Below are positions 56,816 to 64,000 of a stretch of DNA of 64,000 bases, one piece after another. Below the pieces are notes generated by a model. That model saw nothing but the letters and a program-made list of their open reading frames with translations, had not been told where the DNA came from and ran no database searches. A program made the position numbers and the translations under genes. Where the stretch lies: assembly GCA_905221605.1 (NCBI GenBank), contig CAJNDS010002486.1:248001-312000 (forward strand), read 5' to 3'. Source of the stretch: Symbiodinium natans (lineage: Eukaryota; Sar; Dinophyceae; Suessiales; Symbiodiniaceae). Position 1 is the first letter of the stretch, and every line of letters starts with the position of its first letter.

Positions 56816-56990
56816 TCAGGGTTTTAGGGTTTAGGTAAACCCTAAACCCTAAACCGTAAACCCTAAACCCTAAACCCTAAACCCTAAACCCTAAACCCTA
56901 AACCCTGAACCCTAAACCCTAAACCCTAAACCCTAAACCCTACACCCTAAACCCTAGACCCTAAACGGTTTGGGGTTTAGGGTTGAGGGC
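56816..56990. repeat. Head-to-head junction then CCCTAAA tract then TTTAGGG
   Basis: TTTTAGGGTTTAGGT meets AAACCCTAAACCC at 56836/56837. The CCCTAAA array runs to 56965 and is followed within 3 bp by GGTTTGGGGTTTAGGG, so both junction types occur within 150 bp. Confidence 0.95.
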
Positions 56991-57180
56991 AGCGCGACGT
57001 GAATTTTCTGCAGAGGTCTTTGCAACGAAAGCCTAGGTCGTCTCGCACTGAACCCAAACAACTCAGCCCCAGGTTTAGGGTTCGGGGTTTAGGGAACCCT
57101 CAGCGCAAGCCCGAAACCTGCAACGCTCACAGGATGCTCAGCTCTTGGAGACGTGGAGAATTGGAGAGTTATGATTGTGA

Positions 57181-57183
57181 ATT

Positions 57184-57258
<75 letters not shown>
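57181..57258. repeat. (ATG)n microsatellite
   Basis: About 26 ATG/GAT triplets, followed by TTATTATTA, TA and TG arrays to about 57350. Confidence 0.97.
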
Positions 57259-57589
57259 ATTTATTATTATACATAATTTGAGAATTATGTATTTATTGTT
57301 ATATATATATATATAGTGTGTGTGTGTGTGTTTGTGTTGTTTGTGTTGTTTGTTTAGGTGTTGTTGAAGTTTTTAGGGTGCGATTGGGTTTAGGGTTTAG
57401 GGTTGAAAGCCCGAGCCCTAAGCCCCAAGCGCCAAGGTTACGATGCAGCAAACGCTAAACCCTAAACCCTAAGCCCTAAACCCTACACCCTAGACCCTAA
57501 ACCCTAAACCCAAGCCCCTAAGCCCAAAAACATATATTCCTCAACCCTAGGAGCCCTCCTCTCCTCCTCCTAGTCCCAAGTGCAGCTAC

Positions 57590-60405
57590 CCAGGTTCAAG
57601 AGCGAGCCGGCCAAGCCGCCCAGGACCGCCATCACAACGTTTAAGGGGTTTAGGGTTTAGGGTTTAGGGTTAAGGGTTAAGGGTTTAGGGTTTAGGGTTT
57701 AGGGTTTAGGGTTTAGGGAGTATCGATGGTGCCCTTACAATATTTTCCAGGCTATTCTGGGGGGAGGTTCGAACATTCCGGGGGAAGGGCCTGCCCAGTG
57801 AAGGGTTTCGGGTGGGCGAGGCACCCTATAGCCTGCGAGTGTTTCTTGTGAGCCAGCGGCAGCCCAGACAGCATGCGGAGGCCGAATCTCTTCCTTCCGG
57901 GCCGAAACCATCCGTGCACGGCTCGGCTAGGGGGTGTGCCGTCTAAGGTTCATAGGACCTGTGGGGCTTCAGGGCTTACAGGGCGTTTAGGGGGTCTTAC
58001 AGGGCTTATAGCTTATCGGGCTTAAAGGGCTTAAAGGGCTTAAAGGGCTTAAAGGGCTTATAGGGTAGGGCTTATAGGGCTTTGTAGGGCTTAATCCTAA
58101 ACCCTCGGTGCGGCCGGTCGGGACAGACATTTAGCATGGGCTAGGGCGGCCGTCATGGCAGGATGTAGCAGGTCACCAGAGGGTATAGGAATGTAATATT
58201 TCATGTGTAGATCATGGGGCTAGGTTTGCGTGAGTTGTGCTTGCCAGACTAGAGCAGGCAGGCAGGTAGGTTGATAGGTTAAACCAGGTTTAGGTTAGCA
58301 CAGGTTGCCTGCAGTGGAGAAGGGTTCGACAGGTTATGTGCGAGTATCAGGGAGGACGTTCGTGCAGCGGGCTTCAGGGTAGTTGGGCAGGGCCGGGGGG
58401 ACGAGGAACGAACGCCCGAAACTGTATGGAAACCTGAAGCCCCAAACCCTGAAGCCTTAACCCCGAACCCTAGATCCTACTAGCCACCACCTTAAAAGCC
58501 CTTCAAGCCGCACGTTCCGAGGGGTTTGACGAGTCCCCTCTGAACTGAGGCCCTCAACAGCCTACCGATCTGAGTTCACCGACCCCGGAGCGCAGAGGCC
58601 TTGTTGGTTGAGTCAGGGTTTAGGGTTTAGGGTTTAGGGTTTAGGGTTTAGGGTTTAGGGTTTAGGGTTAGGGTTTAGGGTTTCGGGTTTAGGGTTTAGG
58701 GTTTAGGGTTTAGGGTTTAAGGTTTAGGGTTTAGGGTGGCCTCGGGGGTTCATCCGGGTGCCCTTCTTTGAGTACTGTGGTAGAGTTGTAGCAGGCAAGG
58801 ATGCGAGAGTAGAGCCGGCCCCTTCCCCCCCCCCTTTTCCCCCAAAGATTTAGGGGGGCGATTTAGGTAAAATTTAGGTTTCTTCTGTTCTGTTTCTGTG
58901 CGGACTCACAAACTAAATTCGGGTGAAACGGGTTGGGTCGTGCAGCCCAGAAACATGCTGCACTTGATCGTGGCCACTCTTTACTGCCCTGTGCAAAGTC
59001 AATGCACTGAAAAAGACGATATAAGGTATATACAGAGGGGTTATGTAGGGGAAGAAGATTAAGGATCCCTTCGGCTTGGGTGAGCTATTACATCATTGCC
59101 CGCGGAATCCCCAAACCCTCCAACCCCGAGCCACTGAAACCCCCCCCTCTAACAGCGCGCGACCGGTTTGGTCCAAGCCACCGAATTCACCAAAGCCCCA
59201 AACCCATCACAGCCCGAAACCCATCATAACCCAAAACCTCAAACCCTAAACCCCAAACCTCAACCCCCAAGACCCCACCCAGCTGCTCATGCCAGACCCG
59301 AGACGCCGAGCGCCCAGCGCCCATCCACGGCCACGGCCAGGCTGGCAGCCTCGGGTCTTTGAGGTTTAGGGTTTAGGGTTAGGGTTAGGGTTTAGGGTTT
59401 AGGGTTTAGGGTTTAGGGTTTAGGGTTTAGGGTTTAGGGTTTAGGGTTTAGGGTTCCTCTTCTGGGTGCCTCTTTTGGGTGCCTCGTATTGGGTTCCTCT
59501 TTTGGGTTCCTCTTCTGGGCCAAGGTCAACAATATAGGTGGTGGGGGATTTTGGGAGGACAATTACCACCCCGCAGACCTCCATACTTCGTGCTGGAGCC
59601 CTGGACTCTTCTGCAAAGCCTTCGAATCATCTGGCTGTGCGAAAAAATGGGTTTCCGCGTTATGTTGACTTAACTTTCAAGTTCCTGAACATCGACCAAA
59701 CGGCCCGAGGCCCCCCTGCCAAGCCAAACGTCAGTGGACGCCAGCATGTCCTTTTGTTAGACATGTGCTTGCAGCGAAAAACCCTAAACCCTAAACCCTA
59801 AACCCTAAACGCTAAACCCTAAACCCTAAACCCCAAACCCCAAACCCTAAACCCTAAACCCTAAACCCTCATGGGGCAAGACGCAGTATGCACATGGCTT
59901 CGGGTTCTGGGTGAGCAGGGAAGCCGTGGAAAGGGGGCTTGGAAAGGGCGGCTGCCATGAAAGGGGTCGTCCTCCGCCCCTCACCCTAATCCCACAAAAC
60001 CTAATCCCACAAAACCCAAGGGTTTAGGGTTTAGGGTCTAGGGTCTAGGGTCTAGGGTTTCGGGTTTAGGGTTTAGGGTTTCGGATTTAGGGCCTTTTCG
60101 GCCCGGGATGCTTGAAAAGCCTGCAGGCTCCAGTCGGCCAGCGGTGCCGCGCAGCCTGCCGCCCCGAGGCAGAGTAGGGGTCTGGGGTGTAGGGTTCGGG
60201 GTTTCAACCCTAAACTCTATAAACCCTAAACCCTGAACCTTAAAACCTTCCCCCTTTTCCCCAAACCCTAAACCCTAAACCCGAAACCCAAAACTCTAAA
60301 CCCTAAACCCTCGCCCACAGGAAGCCTGCCCGCTGCCAATCTGCCCCCGCCGGTGGCCGCAAGCCGGTCTCGCCGCCCTCGGAAGACTGGGGCGAAGGAC
60401 CTTGG
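57590..60405 (+). CDS. Chain of candidate exons, Ser/Pro/Arg-rich, unrecognised
   Basis: Islands: about 57584-57638 (FKSEPAKPPRTAITTFK), about 57831-57930 (VFLVSQRQPRQHAEAESLP), about 58555-58603 (YRSEFTDPGAQRPCW), about 59291-59362 (TRDAERPAPIHGHGQAGS, donor GTTTAGGG), about 60129-60172 (SSRPAVPRSLPPRGR) and about 60321-60400 (SLPAANLPPPVAASRSRRP). All are on plus, each after AG, between CCCTAAA and TTTAGGG tracts. Composition suggests a long disordered protein; whether this is one gene or several is not established. Confidence 0.35.
57960..58092. repeat. GGGCTTAAA / GGGCTTATA nonamer repeat
   Basis: Six or more GGGCTTAAA units in a row (58018-58060) within a longer GGGCTTA-rich stretch. 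It is unrelated in period to the telomeric heptamer. Confidence 0.9.
58617..58737. repeat. TTTAGGG tract
   Basis: About sixteen units with one TTAGGG hexamer and one TTTCGGG. It starts 14 bp after the candidate exon at about 58555-58603. Confidence 0.95.
59365..59456. repeat. TTTAGGG tract starting at an exon boundary
   Basis: Begins at the GT of the candidate donor at 59363. It includes two TTAGGG hexamers followed by about ten perfect heptamers. Confidence 0.95.
59780..60092. repeat. CCCTAAA tract, short island, TTTAGGG/TCTAGGG tract
   Basis: CCCTAAA (59780-59870), island 59871-60018 (candidate exon MGQDAVCTWLRVL at about 59875-59915), then TTTAGGG with three identical TCTAGGG units (60020-60090). 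Confidence 0.9.
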
Positions 60406-60469
60406 GGGCTTCAGGGGTTTAGGGTTTAGGGTTTAGGGTCTAGGGTTTAGGGTTTAGGGTTATTAGCTA

Positions 60470-60999
60470 CCTTGGCATATTTTCTGTTTTTCCTTATTGG
60501 GTTGAAGAGGTTTACGTTTAGGACTCTTTTTCAGGGGTTTTCAGGGGCTATCCTAGATAAAGAGTTGGGGTCTTAGGGCTTGAGTGCTTCAGGGCATTAG
60601 GGTCTTGGGGGCTTGCGGGCTTCGTGGTACACCGGGATTCAGGGCTTAGTGCTTCAGGGCATTTTTTTGGGGGCTTTCGGGGTTGTTTGGGATTTCGTGG
60701 GCACATCGGTCTGGTCGAAATGACCTGCGATTGAAAACACTCAGGGGTTTGAAAACATGCATGGCTAGACCGCTAGCAAGCCTAACAAACTTGAACCTCC
60801 AGGGTTTAGGGGAGGTTTCTAGAAGGATTGCATGCGAGGTGGACGCACTCCATGTCAGCCTTTTTTTCTTTAGTACGGGGATGTGCATGAACTGTCTCGC
60901 CCGCCTCTGCTAGGAATCGAATCGCTTTCCGAAGCCCATTTCAGCTTCCGAGTTGCTCGTAGTTTCCGATTTTCATCTCCCTTTGCTTCGTCCTCCGCC
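60470..60999. other. 5' flank of the cysteine-rich peptide gene
   Basis: No supported exon. CCATTTCAG at 60937-60944 is a good acceptor 56 nt before the ATG at 61000 and could be the trans-splice site for a leader. The leader itself is not encoded here. Confidence 0.35.
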
Positions 61000-61137
61000 A
61001 TGCGCCGCTGCGCCCTGATCCTGGCGCTGCTGCTTTGCTGCGAGGGTGCCCGCGACAGCCAGAAGGAGCTGTTGAACCTCGTCGCCGAGGAGCGCGAGGA
61101 AGATGCCTCCCGGCTTCAGAACGTGGCTAACAGCTAG
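61000..61137 (+). CDS. Signal-peptide ORF, first part of a split cysteine-rich secreted-type protein
   Basis: 45 codons from the ATG at 61000 (context GCCATGCGC) to TAG at 61135-61137. The N-terminus MRRCALILALLLCCEGA is a clear signal peptide; a Glu-rich segment (LLNLVAEEREEDASRL) follows, like a propeptide. The same frame continues open after the TAG into a Cys-rich stretch (61138-61419). Either the TAG lies in a short in-frame intron (a GC donor at 61127 is possible), or it is read through, or the gene is broken. No joined product is proposed here. Confidence 0.6.
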   Translation: MRRCALILALLLCCEGARDSQKELLNLVAEEREEDASRLQNVANS

Positions 61138-61419
61138 CAGACCCCCCATCCCAAGGAGAGCAGTTTTTCCTTAGTAAGAACTTTCGGGTGCAAGAAAAAG
61201 ACCGTGGGTCGCCAGGCGTCGGGCAAGGCAGTGGAGGACCACGGCCATGATCAGAGCGATGCGAACCCCTGGAGATGCAGCGGCGGTGCATGGATCGAGG
61301 GGGGGCATGGCAACCACCAGTGCAGCTCAGACAGCGACTGCTGCAACAAGAGGGACTACAGCTACTGCTGCTGCAAGGACCAGTGTGCCCGTTGTGGGTA
61401 CGGCCCCTGCAAACGCTAG
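61138..61419 (+). CDS. Cysteine-rich domain in frame with the upstream signal peptide
   Basis: 93 in-frame codons from just after the TAG at 61137 to the TAG at 61417-61419. The last 48 residues hold ten cysteines spaced C-x14-C-x5-CC-x7-CCC-x3-C-x2-C-x4-C. This is a disulfide-rich framework reminiscent of knottin or defensin-like secreted peptides, but the exact spacing is not one I recognise. Function is unknown; a toxin-like, antimicrobial or cell-wall role would be speculation. Confidence 0.5.
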   Translation, partial: QTPHPKESSFSLVRTFGCKKKTVGRQASGKAVEDHGHDQSDANPWRCSGGAWIEGGHGNHQCSSDSDCCNKRDYSYCCCKDQCARCGYGPCKR

Positions 61420-62377
61420 TCACCGAGTTGAGCTGCAAGGCACCTAAGTTTGGCCTCACCGCTTGGATGCGCCGTGGACCTCGAAAAGTCGGCATACTGT
61501 TTCGGTGAAAGGGCGCGTAGGGAGTGTGGGCAATAAGAGAGGGCATCGGCATAAACGCTGGCGAGCCTTGATACCAGGATTTGACGTCTTCTGGGGTCAC
61601 GCCGCAGTACTCGTTCGTTGGCAAAGACTGGACGGCGTTGTAGGTTTGGAGTTCACGATTGTTGGGATTTTGGTCTTCTCGTCCTGTCGCATCCGAGCCT
61701 GAAGCCCAAAACCAGAAACTTAAACCCCAAACCCTCAACCCTAGGAGCCCTAAACCCCAAGCTCCTGCTCCTGAGTGCCAGGCTCTTCCACCACTGCGTC
61801 CGTCGCGCCCCGGCCGGCCTCGGCCGTCGCGCGGTTGCAGGCCGGCGGGACTCTGCGCTGAACTAGTCAGAGGCTTCGGGATCCAAAAGAAGGGGTCGCT
61901 CAGATACATCCCCAAGCCATATTATCATCCTGATTCTAGGAGGCCCCAAATTAGGGGGAAGCCACCCACTTGCTTTCACCGAAAGCACAGGGAAGCGCCA
62001 GGTGTTCAGAGAAAGGGTGTGGGGGCGTTGATCTAAAGGTCCTTGTAGAGGTACAAAGGAAGACGCGCCTTGAGCTGTTTGTCAAGCACTTCCGACCCTG
62101 AACCCTGAACTCCCGAAACCCCTCCATGGCTCATCTTGCTCTTGTGTGGGAGGCTCCGATCTCTCGAAACCCCAACCTCTGGTCCCGAGCTCCACCTGCT
62201 TTTGAATTCGGAGGGTCGTCTCTTAAAGGGTTTTGATGTATGGGCCCTTCATCTGCATAGGGTACAAAAGGGGCATTCAAGGGGCCTCTGTAAGGGGCAC
62301 CCTTCTAAGGGCCCATACTAGGGGACCATGGAACTACCCTTGAGATTTCGGGGTTTTGGCTGGGTGTTACTCGCCAG
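61420..62377. other. Stretch with one candidate terminal exon
   Basis: About 61780-61866 follows GAGTGCCAG and reads LFHHCVRRAPAGLGRR with TAG at 61864-61866; Arg-rich readings in other frames are equally open. The remaining sequence shows nothing recognisable. Confidence 0.3.
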
Positions 62378-62960
62378 GCGCTCTTGTGCCGAAACGAGGA
62401 GATCTTCAAGGCCCTCTTGGGTTTGTGGTAGGGTTTAGGGGTTTAGGGGCTTAGGGAGTTAGGGGTTTAGGGGTTTAGGGGTTTAGGGGTTTAGGGGTTT
62501 AGGGGTTTAGGGGTTTAGGGGTTTAGGGGTTTAGGGGTTTAGGGGTTTAGGGGTTTAGGGGTTTAGGGGTTTAGGGGTTTAGGTTTAGGGGTTTAGGGGT
62601 TTAGGGGTTTAGGGGTTTAGGGTTTGGGGTTCCTGGACAGCTTTCGAGTTGCCGGTTCCGCAACGCAAGTAGAGAGCGTCCGGGAAAGTCTTTTGCTGCC
62701 TCAGGTGCGCCGCGCCTGCTATCTGAGCCCCGGCCAGTGACCGGGGTTACGGGGTTTAGGTTCCATACGACCTATAGGGTTTAGGGTTTAGGGTTTAGGG
62801 TTTAGGGTTTAGGGTTACCCTCAGCGCTAGGCTCTGTGATCGCGCATCGATGCGCTTCCGGGACCTAGACCCATGACCCCAAGGGAAATGCATGCAATTC
62901 AAGTGGTGCAAGACGCACTTCTGGCCCCCTTCGGGCATTTCCCAAAATAGACCCTAAACC
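62378..62960 (+). CDS. Candidate exons of an unrecognised gene
   Basis: 62378-62410 (ALLCRNEEIFK, after CTCGCCAG, GC donor), about 62725-62755 (VRRACYLSPGQ) and about 62888-62945 (KCMQFKWCKTHFWPPSG). The latter two are Cys/Trp-containing and G/C-ending. TTTAGGGG and TTTAGGG tracts separate them, and CCCTAAA (62950-63008) follows. Phases are not resolved. Confidence 0.3.
62440..62628. repeat. TTTAGGGG (octamer) telomere-variant array
   Basis: About twenty-two consecutive TTTAGGGG octamers with one internal TTTAGG. It is the reverse-complement variant of the array at 33886-34205. Confidence 0.97.
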
Positions 62961-63146
62961 CTAAACCCTAAACCCTAAACCCTAAACCCTAAACCCTAAA
63001 CCCTAATCCCCTTATATGCAGTCCTGGCAGGATTTTGGGGGTACTTCCTATTTTTGGGAAGCTCCCGATTTGGCCTTTGCAAGACACGATCTGTCCCTGG
63101 ACTAGGGCAATAAAGAGCATCCTCTTCGAGGCCCTATAACACTGGG

Positions 63147-63212
63147 GTTTAGGGTTTAGGGTTTAGGGTTTAGGGTTTAGGGTTTAGGGTTTAGGGTTTA
63201 GGGTTTAGAGCA
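63147..63212. repeat. TTTAGGG tract
   Basis: Nine perfect heptamers ending in TTTAGAG, following a 135-bp island bounded on its left by the CCCTAAA tract at 62950-63008. Confidence 0.95.
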
Positions 63213-64000
63213 CAGAGGTGGGGACTTTGTTGGGCTGAAGGATGTTGAAGGCTGAGGCCTAGAAGGACTTGAAAGCTACCAGAGGGTATTGTTGAGACTT
63301 TTTACGCCCCAAAAACCCAGAAGCCCCCAAAACCCCTGATCCCACCGAAAGGCTGAGGGTTTAATTTCAGGGTTCAGGGTTTTGGGGCTTCAGTACATGT
63401 AGCGTTTCAGGCTTGGGCTTAGTTTGGAATTGGCGCGATTAGGCATCACCAGGGGTGAAGTTTGGGCAGTTCAGGTCGGCTTCGCGTGACGCCCGTGTCT
63501 TGGGAGGTCTGCTAGCGAACGGACGGCACCCAAAGCCCTCGCCTGGCTATGTTTCTGCTGGCGACCGGTGCTGGTTGGCGGCTCTTGAACGCGAGAGCCG
63601 TTTCTTCCCGAGGCCCAAAGCCTTCGCCCCCCCCGCAGCTTCCTGGACCCAGTATGGGAGGCTCCGGGGTGTGTGGATTTCCCGTGTACACTACTTCAGT
63701 GAACCCCGCAGCACTCATCGCTCTCGCGTCAGCTTGAGACCTTGGAATGCGCCATCGCAATGCCTCCTTAGAGTTTCATAGCCTAGCACAGAATGTGGAA
63801 TCCGAGCTGCAGTAGCTGCAGGGCTCGCAAAGCCGTCGGCATCAGACGAACGTCTGCTGCGTCTCAAGCCCTCACGGTCTCCGACGCCCTTGGTAAGCCT
63901 TTGTAAGAGCAAGTACCCTGTAGCCCTGTCGACTTGGTAAAACCGTGAAATCCCAACTCTAAACCCTAGTAGACAGTCCGATCATGATTTGTTGAGACAT
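63213..64000. other. Right end of the window, no assigned gene
   Basis: Open frames on both strands at 63455-63781 overlap each other and lack a recognised domain or consistent codon bias. No telomeric tract after 63212. Confidence 0.35.

Noticed and set aside
61204-61419. Separate gene starting at the GTG at 61204
   Set aside because: There is no ATG there, and the frame continues upstream to the TAG at 61135, so it is better treated as the second part of the signal-peptide gene.

Overview
The window looks like nuclear DNA of a dinoflagellate (alveolate). Four things point there: a pentatricopeptide-repeat protein built on the FNAAISACEKGGQWQ-type repeat that is abundant in dinoflagellates; a centrin whose reading frame is recovered only if introns may begin with GC or GA as well as GT; plant/dinoflagellate-type telomeric heptamers (TTTAGGG/CCCTAAA) scattered through the sequence; and every well-supported gene to the right of 3766 lying on the + strand, as in the unidirectional gene arrays of dinoflagellates. 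No bacterial operons, rRNA or tRNA genes were found. The species was not determined.

Layout. 1-3358 (- strand) is the 5' part of a large RNA-binding-type protein with WW, S1/OB and two CCCH zinc-finger modules, running off the left edge. 3359-3765 is a divergent strand-switch region. From 3766 to the right edge the genes are on + and mostly shattered into exons of 30-100 nt: an unknown gene (3766 to about 7.8 kb), a 2.1 kb AT-rich element with terminal inverted repeats (9896-12022), a BTB/POZ gene (14806-15504), an 11-exon centrin (17573-22094), an unrecognised exon chain (23.3-26.5 kb), a tandem PH-domain gene (29773-36171), a basic Ser/Pro-rich protein (38214-40091), a small membrane protein (40965-41351), a SAM-like exon chain (42.7-45.1 kb), a PPR protein (48892-50879), several unassigned exon chains (51.5-60.4 kb), a cysteine-rich secreted-type peptide interrupted by a stop (61000-61419) and further exons up to about 63 kb.

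The dominant structural feature is the telomeric repeat. More than fifty interstitial tracts occur, and they have a polarity: a CCCTAAA tract lies just upstream of an exon and a TTTAGGG tract just downstream, so introns tend to run TTTAGGG...CCCTAAA. Each exon is therefore flanked in the orientation of the two ends of a linear chromosome, and several introns look like head-to-head telomere fusions able to fold into hairpins. Individual tracts are homogenised to different variants (CCCTAAAA, CCCCTAAA, CCCCAAA, CCCCTGAA and others). Three families of short inverted-repeat elements (MITE-like), A-rich/T-rich hairpins, trinucleotide tracts and long poly-C/poly-G runs fill the remaining non-coding DNA.

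Exon models were assembled by eye from reading-frame continuity. Centrin (513 nt, in frame across ten introns) and the 3' two thirds of the PH gene are solid; the other chains are candidate exons whose boundaries could shift by a few bases.
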